NCBI GenBank assembly: GCA_023412195.1 | Contig: JAEYNZ010000052.1 | Location: forward strand, 3,257-67,256 | Source: Bacteroidota bacterium | Lineage (GTDB): Bacteria; Bacteroidota; Bacteroidia; Bacteroidales; Prolixibacteraceae | DNA: 64,000 bases | Direction: 5' to 3' | Shown: piece after piece, positions 41,793 to 49,937 of the stretch | Position numbering within the stretch: position 1 is the first letter of the stretch | How the letters are laid out: each line of letters begins with the position of its first letter | Position numbers and translations under genes: made by a program | Notes under the pieces: model-generated | Database searches by the model: none | What the model was told of the DNA's origin: nothing | Seen by the model: the letters and a program-made list of their open reading frames with translations, nothing else

Positions 41793-43163
41793 ATGGAAAT
41801 CATAAACAATTACATCGAGGAACATAAGGAAAGGTTCCTGGAAGAATTATTTGGCCTGATGCGTATTCCATCCGTCAGTTCATTGAAGGATCATAAACCT
41901 GACATGTATAAAGCTGCAGAATACTGGAAGAAAATTCTGACCGATGCAGGTGCTGATAAAGCCGCCATTCATGAGACAGAAGGCAATCCTGTGGTATATG
42001 CAGAGAAAATTATAGATGCTTCACTGCCTACTGTGCTGGTTTATTCACATATGGATGTGATGCCTGTAGATCCGGTCGAAAAATGGGTAACGCCTCCTTT
42101 TGAACCGGAAGTACGTAATGGTAAAATTATGGGCCGGGGTGCCGATGATGATAAAGGACAAGGCATGATGCATGCAAAGGCTTTTGAATTGATGGTAAAA
42201 ACCGGATCGCTTCCTTGCAATGTGAAGTTTATGATAGAAGGTGAAGAAGAAATAGGTTCACCCAATCTTGGAAAATGGTGCAGGGACAATAAGGAAATGC
42301 TGAAGGCTGATGTTATTTTGGTTTCCGATACCTCCATGATTGCTGCCGATATTCCTTCCATTACAACCGGACTTCGCGGACTTGCCTACTGGCAGGTAGA
42401 GGTTACGGGGCCAAACCGCGATCTGCATTCCGGACTGTTTGGAGGAACAGTTGCCAATCCGATAAACGTGCTGTGCGATATGATCAGCAGTATGGTGGAT
42501 GAAAAAGGGCGTATCACAATTCCAGGGTTTTACGATGATGTGCTTGAAGTTTCGCGCGAAGAGCGGGAGCTTTTGGGAAAGGCTCCTTTCAATGAAGAGA
42601 GTTACAAAAAGGCTATTGATGTAAAGGAACTTTCCGGTGAAGAAGGATATTCACCTACAGAGCGGACAGGAATCAGGCCATCATTTGATGTCTGTGGCAT
42701 TTGGGGTGGTTATACTGGAGAAGGTGCCAAAACTGTACTGCCATCAAAGGCTTATGCCAAGATATCTACAAGGCTGGTACCTAACCAGGATCATGTGAAG
42801 ATATCAGAATTGTTTAAAAACCATTTCGAAAGCATCGCACCGGAATCGGTAAAGGTTGAGGTTACTCCGCTCCATGGAGGACAAGGTTATGTATGCCCTA
42901 TTGATTTTCCGGCATATAAGGCAGCTGAGCAGGCGTATACCGATGTTTACGGGAAGAGGCCTGTTCCGGTACGCTCAGGTGGCAGTATCCCCATCATTTC
43001 AACATTTGAGGAGGTGCTGGGTATTAAGTCGGTACTGATGGGGTTCGGCCTCGAATCAGATGCGATACATTCACCCAATGAAAATTATCCGTTAGAGCAG
43101 TTCTATAATGGTATCCGGACAATACCATTATTCTACAAATATTTTGCGCAGAAATATTCATAA
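41793..43163 (+). CDS. M20-family dipeptidase
   Basis: Metallopeptidase of the M20/M25/M40 type, 456 aa, similar in size to the cytoplasmic dipeptidases of this family. YSHMDVMPVDPVEKW carries the first metal-binding His and the catalytic Asp; GRGADDDKGQGMMHAKAF carries the bridging Asp; EGEEEIGS has the general-base and metal Glu residues; the last His lies near the C terminus in ESDAIHSPNENY. No signal peptide is seen. The dimerisation domain (about 180-330) starts with TTGLRGLAYWQVEVTGPNRDLHSG. It probably cleaves dipeptides taken up or released in the cytoplasm. Confidence 0.9.
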   Translation: MEIINNYIEEHKERFLEELFGLMRIPSVSSLKDHKPDMYKAAEYWKKILTDAGADKAAIHETEGNPVVYAEKIIDASLPTVLVYSHMDVMPVDPVEKWVTPPFEPEVRNGKIMGRGADDDKGQGMMHAKAFELMVKTGSLPCNVKFMIEGEEEIGSPNLGKWCRDNKEMLKADVILVSDTSMIAADIPSITTGLRGLAYWQVEVTGPNRDLHSGLFGGTVANPINVLCDMISSMVDEKGRITIPGFYDDVLEVSREERELLGKAPFNEESYKKAIDVKELSGEEGYSPTERTGIRPSFDVCGIWGGYTGEGAKTVLPSKAYAKISTRLVPNQDHVKISELFKNHFESIAPESVKVEVTPLHGGQGYVCPIDFPAYKAAEQAYTDVYGKRPVPVRSGGSIPIISTFEEVLGIKSVLMGFGLESDAIHSPNENYPLEQFYNGIRTIPLFYKYFAQKYS

Positions 43164-43188
43164 TATATAAAGGTTTATGATCACTTCA

Positions 43189-43223
43189 GGAAGAGGGATT
43201 CCATTATTTGGAGTCCCTCTTCC
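43189..43223. terminator. Bidirectional hairpin between convergent genes
   Basis: GGAAGAGGGATTCCA (43189-43203) pairs with 43209-43223 over 15 positions, one being a U-G pair, around a 5-nt loop. It lies between the M20 peptidase stop and the stop of the convergent unknown gene. Confidence 0.8.
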
Positions 43224-43247
43224 GGTTTCTTGGGATGAGGATGCTGC

Positions 43248-43535
43248 TCAGAATTTCTTAATGCTGATTTTCAGTATAGCCTGTTTTTCTTTTAGGGAAA
43301 CAGAAATTTCCTTCTTATCCAGGCTGCTCAGGATTTTAGCAAAATCAATTCCGCCGGTAGATTTTTCCTGAGGCTGAATTGAAGGTGGAGGATCAGATTT
43401 CGTGGGTGCTGCTTCCATAAATGATTTTATCAGGCCATTTAAAAATTCTTCGGAAACGGGTATTTCACCTTCAATTGTTAATCCTTTCATTTCCTGAAGG
43501 TTATTATCAGTGATTTTGTTGATAATTGCGTACAT
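43248..43535 (-). CDS. Small hypothetical protein (second of an unknown pair)
   Basis: A 95-aa soluble protein, not recognised. The first half is mixed alpha/beta (EEFLNGLIKSFMEA); a low-complexity Pro/Ser segment (about 45-60) follows, then an amphipathic end (LSSLDKKEISVSLKEKQAIL). It lies 13 bp after the next gene, so the two are almost certainly co-transcribed and probably work together. Confidence 0.6.
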   Translation of the reverse strand: MYAIINKITDNNLQEMKGLTIEGEIPVSEEFLNGLIKSFMEAAPTKSDPPPSIQPQEKSTGGIDFAKILSSLDKKEISVSLKEKQAILKISIKKF

Positions 43536-43548
43536 AAGAGTTGTATTT

Positions 43549-44139
43549 TTATGTGATTTTCAAACTGAAGCGGACGATTAACTGGTTTTGGTAAGTATAT
43601 ATTCCTTCCCACTGAATGAGATTGTTTATGAATCCAAGATTCTGTTGACGAAGAACCTCTCCAAGGTTCACAACTATTTCTGAACCGGTAACCTTAAAAG
43701 CAGCTGCTTTTACAGGATCTTCTTCATCTTCCCCTCCTAAAATTGATTTAAACCATCTGAATCCCTTCTTTAAGGAAACAAAGGAATTGAGAAGTGCCCT
43801 TTCATAGAACCGCAGGCCTTCAAGGAAACCTATAATGATTTTAGGATCTCCATTGCTGCTGTATTCAATCTCCTGAATCCTGCACCTTATTGATCTTTTT
43901 ATTTTTTCATGGTCGATCTCTACTGTTAGTTCATCCTGGTCAAGTTCATGTACAGCCAGTGTTCTAAAATCTTTCATTTTATCGGATGATGAGATCATTT
44001 CAACAAAAATTGAATTTAACAGGGTCTCATGCACCGGCAGTTTCACTGCAATGTCTGCACCCTTGAAAGCATTGAACTCATGTTCCCTGAGTTTCTGAAG
44101 TAAATCGTCTTTGAATGAACCTGAATTCATGATAATCAT
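43549..44139 (-). CDS. Hypothetical protein (first of an unknown pair)
   Basis: A 196-aa soluble protein, not recognised. No signal, membrane helix or catalytic motif is seen. The sequence runs through an amphipathic alpha/beta part with RCRIQEIEYSSNG, a basic helix (FVSLKKGFRWFKSILGG) followed by an acidic turn (EDEEDP), and a strand-rich end with NLGFINNLIQWEGIYTYQ. The early ATG three codons in (MNSGSF) is also a possible start. Its closeness to the 95-aa gene suggests a two-protein unit. Confidence 0.6.
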   Translation of the reverse strand: MIIMNSGSFKDDLLQKLREHEFNAFKGADIAVKLPVHETLLNSIFVEMISSSDKMKDFRTLAVHELDQDELTVEIDHEKIKRSIRCRIQEIEYSSNGDPKIIIGFLEGLRFYERALLNSFVSLKKGFRWFKSILGGEDEEDPVKAAAFKVTGSEIVVNLGEVLRQQNLGFINNLIQWEGIYTYQNQLIVRFSLKIT

Positions 44140-44457
44140 TTTGATTACAACATCGTTAAGGCAGGTTGTGTTCGATTTGAGATTTACTGCAGATGAAAAT
44201 TAGTGCAATTGGAAATGATTTTTAGATATAATCTCCTGATTGTCCCGTACATGTTAAATGTACTGTAGCAGGATTGATTGCATCTGAAAGAAAGTTGAAA
44301 ATGGAGGTAATAAGTGAAAGAAAATCCAATACATTATATGCTTCTGTACTTTCTGAAATATAAAAGAATCAACAGGAAGTACATTCAGGATTAATGTAAT
44401 AAATAATCATTTATGATACATAATGATTTCCGGGGTATTTTAATATGGTGCGTCCTT
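44140..44457. other. Non-coding gap, nothing recognised
   Basis: An AT-rich stretch between the unknown pair and the DUF2490 gene. I see no promoter consensus, hairpin terminator or RNA gene in it, and no protein-like frame. Confidence 0.4.
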
Positions 44458-45099
44458 TTACCTAAACCGCATCCTGTATTCAATCCCAAGGATATGGATG
44501 GATTGTTTATCTGTGAAATAATCATGTAACCTGTAGTAAAGACCTATACGGTGAAGTTTTCCCATATTGCGTGTAAAGCCAACATCCATCCGCGATTTAT
44601 GTATTTCCTTTGAATTCAGGTTATGAAATAACTCATAATTGGCGAAAGGTGTGATTTTATTACCCTTAATATTGTATTCCAGGCTTACACGTGGCCTTAA
44701 ATATCTTCCTGGTTCGTCATCCTGCGAATCATTGCTTGAAGTATACCTTGTTCGCAGGGAAGCTTCAAAGCGGTCAAATTTCCGCGATGCCGTCGCATCA
44801 AGGGCAATGCGGCTGTAGTTGACATCCCCCTTGGCCTTGATTTCCGTGCCAAGCCTGTATGAACCTGCCAATGTAAGAAAATTTACAGGTCGCCAGGCTA
44901 ATTTGCCCTGAACCAGGTATTCATCGAGGTTGAACTGATCCTGAAACCGGAATTCCGGCGTAATGCTGAATGCAAAATCTTTTAAAAAGTCTTTTCGGAA
45001 TTCAAGTTCAAACCAGGTTCCGAATTTCTCTGTTTTGGCAATTGACTGAAAGCTGGCCAACAGCAGGATGAATATTAATATGGAATTTAATTGTTTCAT
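44458..45099 (-). CDS. DUF2490 outer-membrane protein
   Basis: Exported beta-barrel-like protein of 213 aa: a signal (QLNSILIFILLLASFQSIAK), then alternating strands such as FGTWFELEFRKDFLKDF, LAWRPVNFLTLAGSYRLG and a C-terminal strand ending LGIEYRMRFR. The pattern is that of DUF2490 proteins, whose role is unknown. Its start overlaps the DUF4956 gene stop by 4 bp, linking it to the VTC/polyphosphate-type module. Confidence 0.8.
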   Translation of the reverse strand: MKQLNSILIFILLLASFQSIAKTEKFGTWFELEFRKDFLKDFAFSITPEFRFQDQFNLDEYLVQGKLAWRPVNFLTLAGSYRLGTEIKAKGDVNYSRIALDATASRKFDRFEASLRTRYTSSNDSQDDEPGRYLRPRVSLEYNIKGNKITPFANYELFHNLNSKEIHKSRMDVGFTRNMGKLHRIGLYYRLHDYFTDKQSIHILGIEYRMRFR

Positions 45100-45728
45100 A
45101 ATCTGATTTCTCTTTTCGATTGTCCGTTGTTATCAAAATAGATGGTGATGCGGGCAATATCGCGAAGGTAGTTGATTTTATCCACCTGGTACCTTACTAT
45201 TTTAACACCTGTCCGGGCTTCCAGGTCACGAATCATTTCTGCTTCTTTCGACTTATGCATGTTTTCTATTTTTTCATATAAAATAACAAGTGAATTTTCC
45301 TGCCGTAACATCAGGACCCTCTCCAGCGCCCATAAGGCACCTACAAGAAGCAGGTTTACAAAAGTCAGTTCTATATAGCCGAAGTAATCTTTGGAAAGGG
45401 CATTTATAACCGAAACTGCTATAATGATAAACAGGTAGGTCATCTCTTTTGGAGGGATTGCGTCGGTTCTGTATCTTATAATACCGAAAATAGCAAAAAG
45501 ACCCAGGGCAAACCCCAGTTCAATGCGCACACTCTCAAGTAGGAAAACCAGCAAAAAAACAGCGATGCTTATAGCAAAATAACTGAAGTAAAACTCTTTC
45601 CGCTTGCTGATGCGGGCATAAAGCAGTACCACGATTACAAAAGTTGCCAACAGGTTGAAGGCAAATCGCAGAGCCAGTGTAATTAAGGATTCCAGCAGAG
45701 CTGACTCAATGTTTAGAAGATAAGGCAT
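45096..45728 (-). CDS. DUF4956 membrane protein
   Basis: Inner-membrane protein of 210 aa. Four hydrophobic segments occupy the first ~130 residues (with LLATFVIVVLLYARISKRKEF and GFALGLFAIFGIIRYRTDAIPPKEM, the family signature loop), followed by a soluble C-terminal domain. DUF4956 genes regularly accompany VTC-domain genes, as here, where it overlaps both neighbours (16 bp with the VTC gene, 4 bp with DUF2490). A channel or scaffold role for polyphosphate or for a surface polymer is an inference. Confidence 0.82.
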   Translation of the reverse strand: MPYLLNIESALLESLITLALRFAFNLLATFVIVVLLYARISKRKEFYFSYFAISIAVFLLVFLLESVRIELGFALGLFAIFGIIRYRTDAIPPKEMTYLFIIIAVSVINALSKDYFGYIELTFVNLLLVGALWALERVLMLRQENSLVILYEKIENMHKSKEAEMIRDLEARTGVKIVRYQVDKINYLRDIARITIYFDNNGQSKREIRL

Positions 45729-46486
45729 TTTTCGTTTTTATTTAGTATTTTATTTTCAAGTGTCATTAGCCGTGGTTTGAAGGCATTCCGTTTCATTTCT
45801 GTATCAATCAAGGCCCTTCCTGTGCAATATTTAGACAAGCCTTTATGCCTGATTCCTAAATCCTTTAATATGGAAACCAGTTTAGAAGCTTTTAACTGGT
45901 GTCCACGTTTCACTTCAATGATAGCCAAACTGTCGGGTGAAAAACCTCCTTTGGCATTCCAGAACTTCAGGCCAAAATCAATGGTGCACCTTTCCGTTTT
46001 TTCTTTATCAACCAAGGAGATGCGGTTAAAGCTGTTAAAAAGTACCTGTTCTGGAAGCATATCCCCGTAAGGTGATTTTTCCTTTAGAAACTGGTATTCT
46101 TCTTTTGTCAGGCTTCCGGTGGTGAACGGTACTTCAATCCTGCTTTTGATGGTTCTCTCCTTGTTGGTTTTTCTCTTTATTTCGAAGTATCCTTTAGCAG
46201 ACGTGCTGTATTTTCGCCGCCTGATTTTATATCTGTCGCGGAATCCATTATGATGCTTAAGATATAATTCATTTCCATTTACCTCGAAATAGATCGTCTG
46301 GTATTGTATAATTCGTTGATTATTCACCTCCAGTACGTCATAATAAGGCAACAGAGCATCAAGCAATGGTTTTAGTTGAGAATCATGGAACCAGAATTTC
46401 CTGTCAATGCGGTTCATAAGTTTTACATTGCTGATATCCTCAAGTGTAACTGATTGGAAAGCGTATATTTTAGAAAAGTCCGTCAC
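45713..46486 (-). CDS. VTC-domain protein (polyphosphate polymerase-like)
   Basis: Cytoplasmic protein of 257 aa built from one VTC catalytic domain, the triphosphate-tunnel-type fold that makes polyphosphate from ATP in yeast VTC4. It has RIDRKFWF early on, RDRYKIRRRKY as the basic tunnel strand, GYFEIKRKTNKERTIKSRI and a late acidic strand AIIEVKRGHQ. The N-terminal SPX domain of yeast VTC is absent. It leads the three-gene unit VTC-DUF4956-DUF2490. Activity is inferred from the family; some bacterial VTC proteins have no proven product. Confidence 0.85.
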   Translation of the reverse strand: MTDFSKIYAFQSVTLEDISNVKLMNRIDRKFWFHDSQLKPLLDALLPYYDVLEVNNQRIIQYQTIYFEVNGNELYLKHHNGFRDRYKIRRRKYSTSAKGYFEIKRKTNKERTIKSRIEVPFTTGSLTKEEYQFLKEKSPYGDMLPEQVLFNSFNRISLVDKEKTERCTIDFGLKFWNAKGGFSPDSLAIIEVKRGHQLKASKLVSILKDLGIRHKGLSKYCTGRALIDTEMKRNAFKPRLMTLENKILNKNEKCLIF

Positions 46487-46591
46487 CCCTGGTATTATTC
46501 TGTTTTGTACAAAAATGTAAAAAATAATTAAGACAAACCAAAAATTTCATGGTGTTTTCTTTTTCTGCTTATTGCTAAGGCAGATTGATCC

Positions 46592-46621
46592 TTTGAAAAA
46601 TCATTATTCTGGTTATTTTTG
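46592..46621 (+). promoter_or_regulatory. Promoter upstream of the short ORF and GH67 gene
   Basis: TTTG at 46592-46595 and TATTTTTG at 46614-46621 with 18 bp between. The deduced start site lies about 20 bp before the 36-codon ORF and about 265 bp before the GH67 start. Confidence 0.55.
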
Positions 46622-46645
46622 CTTATTACCAATGAAACTGACGGA

Positions 46646-46756
46646 ATGAAACATTTATTTGTACTTAGGTATCGTTTCAACATAGTTAGCTCTTTGGTAA
46701 ATCATGCTGAAAGCCCAACAGTGAATGATAGAGATTTGTTTGAACTGGCAGGATAA
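46646..46756 (+). CDS. Possible 36-aa leader ORF
   Basis: An ATG frame of 36 codons ending TAA: MKHLFVLRYRFNIVSSLVN, then a short acidic end. It begins right after the promoter and ends 15 bp before the next in-frame ATG of the GH67 reading frame. It could be a leader peptide, a remnant of a longer gene, or chance. Confidence 0.25.
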   Translation: MKHLFVLRYRFNIVSSLVNHAESPTVNDRDLFELAG

Positions 46757-46894
46757 AATCTTAAAAAATAAATGGCAGCCATATTGAATCTTCTCCTGAA
46801 AGGTTTTCAAAGAAAAGAGTTCTATAAAAGATCTGTAGTAAGAGAGCAGATGAAACGTTCAGTGAAATTTATGAGACAATTAAATGAAATCATC

Positions 46895-49039
46895 ATGAAA
46901 TCGACATTCACCGTAGTTCTGTTTATTCTGTTTTTATCAATCTCTGTTTGTGCGGAAGATGGCTATGATTTATGGCTGAGATATGTTCCTGTAGAAAACG
47001 CATCGTTGCTTGAAAAATACAAGCTTCAGATACAAAATGTTGTTATTGATGGTTCTTCTCCGCAATTAGCTGCTGCCAGACAAGAATTAATAACAGGATT
47101 ATCCGGAATGCTGGGTGTAAAACCTGATTTCCCTGAATCAGTAGCTCCTTCCGGATGCTTGGTGATTGGAAAGCCCGAATCCTTCGATTTTGTAAAAACG
47201 CACACCGGGCATGAGGAATTAGAATCAATAGGTGGCGAAGGTTTTATAATCAGAAGTACTCCTGCCGGAAACCTCCTTATTGCCGCAAATTCAGATATTG
47301 GCCTGTTATACGGGGTTTTTAGGTTTCTGCAGATCCTGCAACAGGAGAAGGATCTTTCGGAACTAAACATCATTGATGCACCAAAAACCGGAATCAGGAT
47401 ACTAAATCATTGGGACAACCTTGACCGCACTGTTGAAAGGGGTTATGCCGGCTTTTCACTGTGGGACTGGTTTCGCCTACCTGAAGTGATTCACCCTCGA
47501 TATATAGATTATGCCCGTGCCAATGCTTCAGTTGGAATCAATGGAACGGTGCTTACCAATGTGAATGCCAATGCACTGATACTTACGCCTGTTTATCTTG
47601 AAAAGGTCAGGGCACTTGCCGATGCCTTCCGTCCTTATGGATTAAAAGTTTATCTGACAGCAAGGTTCAGTGCTCCTATTGAGCTGGATAAGCTGAGTAC
47701 TGCTGATCCGCTGGACCCACGGGTTCAGGAATGGTGGAACAGGAAAGTAGAAGAAATATATAAATATGTACCCGATTTCGGAGGTTTCCTTGTGAAGGCA
47801 AATTCAGAAGGACAGCCTGGCCCACAGGATTATAACCGTTCTCATGCTGAAGGGGCCAATATGTTGGCTGATGCAGTGGCTCCCTTTGGCGGTATTGTGA
47901 TGTGGAGGGCTTTTGTTTATGACCAGGATGTACCCGAAGATCGTACCAAACAGGCTTATAATGAGTTTAAGCCATTGGATGGTCATTTCAGGGATAATGT
48001 AATCGTTCAGGTTAAAAACGGCCCGCTCGATTTTCAGCCAAGAGAACCTTTTCATCCTCTTTTTGGAGCAATGGAAAAATCAAACCTGATGATGGAATTC
48101 CAGATTACGCAGGAATATCTTGGTTTCTCGACCCATCTGGTTTACCTGGCTCCCCTATTTGAAGAATGTCTTAAAGCAGATACATGGGCAAGAGGAGAGG
48201 GGTCAACAGTTGCAAGATCTATTGATGGCTCTTTACACGGGCAGAAACTTACGGGTATGGCAGGTGTTGCCAATATTGGTACCGACCGGAACTGGACCGG
48301 ACATCCATTTGCCCAATCCAACTGGTATGCTTTTGGCAAACTGGCATGGGATCCATATCTTTCATCAGAGGTTATTGCGGATGAGTGGATCAGGATGACT
48401 TTTAATAAAAATACTACCTTTCTGGGGAGCATTAAAGACATGATGTTGAAGTCAAGAGAAACTTGTGTCAGATATATGACTCCGCTGGGATTGCATCATA
48501 TTATGGCGCGTGGGCACCATCATGGACCGGGCCCCTGGGTAGAGGGAGGAAGGCCCGATTGGACTGCTTTATATTACCACAGGGCTGGGTCCGATGGCAT
48601 CGGGTTTGACAGAACCTCGGGTGGAAGCCATGCCACAGGACAATATTTCCCTCCGGTAGCAGGAATTTTTGATGATATAGAAACTTGTCCGGAAAATTTA
48701 CTTCTGTGGTTTCACAGGGTGCCGTGGGATTTTGTTATGAAATCAGGAAATATTCTCTGGAATGAATTGGCTTTACAGTATCAGCAAGGTGTATCAGAAG
48801 TACGTGATATGCAGCAAAACTGGGATGCCTTGGAAGCGTATGTTGACCGGGAAAGATTTCAGTATGTAAAATCACTTCTTGCTATTCAGGAAAAAGAAGC
48901 TGTGTGGTGGCGCAACTCATGCCTGCTATATTTCCAGACTTTTTCAAAAATGCCACTTCCTGAAGGAGTGGAAGATCCAGATCAAACTCTGGAACATTAT
49001 ATGAAAATAAGGGAGGTTCATATGCCAGGGCACCCTTAG
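46895..49039 (+). CDS. aguA: Alpha-glucuronidase (GH67)
   Basis: Exported GH67 enzyme, 714 aa from this start, which releases 4-O-methyl-glucuronate from xylo-oligosaccharides. The start was chosen because KSTFTVVLFILFLSISVCAE is a clean signal; the frame runs open further upstream and an ATG eight codons earlier is also possible. Order: N-terminal alpha/beta domain, the TIM barrel starting with RILNHWDNLDRTVERGYAGF (a GH67 hallmark), and a helical C-terminal domain that includes the MTPLGLHHIMARGHHHGPGP stretch. Its stop codon overlaps the stop of the convergent lipoprotein gene. It complements the two CE15-type esterases at 16.5-20 kb, though it is not in their operon. Confidence 0.93.
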   Translation: MKSTFTVVLFILFLSISVCAEDGYDLWLRYVPVENASLLEKYKLQIQNVVIDGSSPQLAAARQELITGLSGMLGVKPDFPESVAPSGCLVIGKPESFDFVKTHTGHEELESIGGEGFIIRSTPAGNLLIAANSDIGLLYGVFRFLQILQQEKDLSELNIIDAPKTGIRILNHWDNLDRTVERGYAGFSLWDWFRLPEVIHPRYIDYARANASVGINGTVLTNVNANALILTPVYLEKVRALADAFRPYGLKVYLTARFSAPIELDKLSTADPLDPRVQEWWNRKVEEIYKYVPDFGGFLVKANSEGQPGPQDYNRSHAEGANMLADAVAPFGGIVMWRAFVYDQDVPEDRTKQAYNEFKPLDGHFRDNVIVQVKNGPLDFQPREPFHPLFGAMEKSNLMMEFQITQEYLGFSTHLVYLAPLFEECLKADTWARGEGSTVARSIDGSLHGQKLTGMAGVANIGTDRNWTGHPFAQSNWYAFGKLAWDPYLSSEVIADEWIRMTFNKNTTFLGSIKDMMLKSRETCVRYMTPLGLHHIMARGHHHGPGPWVEGGRPDWTALYYHRAGSDGIGFDRTSGGSHATGQYFPPVAGIFDDIETCPENLLLWFHRVPWDFVMKSGNILWNELALQYQQGVSEVRDMQQNWDALEAYVDRERFQYVKSLLAIQEKEAVWWRNSCLLYFQTFSKMPLPEGVEDPDQTLEHYMKIREVHMPGHP

Positions 49040-49788
49040 AGAGCGGTGCCTGAAGTCTGGTTCAGCATCTGGGCATCTTCCATGATAACTTCATATGAAT
49101 AACCTGAGCCAAAATCTTTATTAAGAATGATTTTGCCTTTAAACGTAACTTCATCATGAACCTGTGGTGCAGCCTGGGTAGTAACAGTTAAATCAAAGCT
49201 GCCATTGCTGTCGGTGCCATCCTGAAGGTGTATCCAGTTCTTGCCAAGAATTTCTTTATTTACTTTTACAACAACGCCCCTTATTTCAACCTCCTTGCCC
49301 GAGAACTGATCCCTTTTCTCATAAATCTGTGCTATAGTAACCTCTTCGAGCGATTTTTCAAGCTGAACATTGCTTTTTTGTCCCTGAATACCTTTCCCCG
49401 AATGCATGCTGCCCATCATTTGGTCCATTCCATGCATGTCAGCAGAATGATTGTGGAATTCAGGGGTTTTGCTTATCTGATTCACGAAATAAATAACATC
49501 AAAATTACGGTCAAGTTCTTTGCTGTGAAAATTGGTCATCTGCAGAGCTTCATCATAATAATAAACCTCGCCTTCAGCTATTTCCTGTCGGCTTACAGCC
49601 ACCCACCGCTCTTCAGAATTTTCCATAACCTTCAGATAGGTGTATGTGCTGGTCTGAACCACTTCGGAAACCTCAAATACTTTTGCCCCCGATATAGTAT
49701 CCTGGGCATTTTGGCCATTTTTGTTTCTTACACATGAAACAGTCAGAATAACAGCAGCCAATATGAAATAAACTCTCATTTTTTGCAT
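49036..49788 (-). CDS. Lipoprotein with OB-fold-like domain and Met/His-rich linker
   Basis: A lipoprotein of about 250 aa; the start MQKMRVYFILAAVILTVSC (lipobox LTVSC) was preferred because upstream residues are not signal-like. The middle has a His/Met-rich stretch around residue 115-135 (HNHSADMHGMDQMMGSMH), able to bind copper or another soft metal. The C-terminal part (about 150-245) reads like an OB fold (GKEVEIRGVVVKVNKEILGK, then WIHLQDG). Similar periplasmic proteins are annotated as DNA-binding or OB-fold proteins without a proven role. A metal-related envelope function is a guess. Its stop interlocks with that of GH67. Confidence 0.65.
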   Translation of the reverse strand: MQKMRVYFILAAVILTVSCVRNKNGQNAQDTISGAKVFEVSEVVQTSTYTYLKVMENSEERWVAVSRQEIAEGEVYYYDEALQMTNFHSKELDRNFDVIYFVNQISKTPEFHNHSADMHGMDQMMGSMHSGKGIQGQKSNVQLEKSLEEVTIAQIYEKRDQFSGKEVEIRGVVVKVNKEILGKNWIHLQDGTDSNGSFDLTVTTQAAPQVHDEVTFKGKIILNKDFGSGYSYEVIMEDAQMLNQTSGTAL

Positions 49789-49937
49789 CTTTATATCTTT
49801 ATAGAAGCTGCAAAAATAGTCAAATAAACAGGAATGCAAATTATTTTAGCCAATTAACGACCAGTAACCCTTCAAATATTTAAGTGTCATTTCAGGTATG
49901 ACTATGGGTTAAAACCATAGAGATCAGGATATAAGTC

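Larger units (their letters stand above)
46487..46894. other. Long intergenic/leader region before the GH67 gene
   Basis: Divergent spacer between the VTC gene and alpha-glucuronidase. It carries a good promoter (46592-46621) and a 36-codon frame (46646-46756), then a stretch in frame with GH67 that has no signal-like residues until 46895. A minus-strand near-match to a -7 element (CATTTTTG, 46510-46517) has only a poor -33. Confidence 0.45.
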
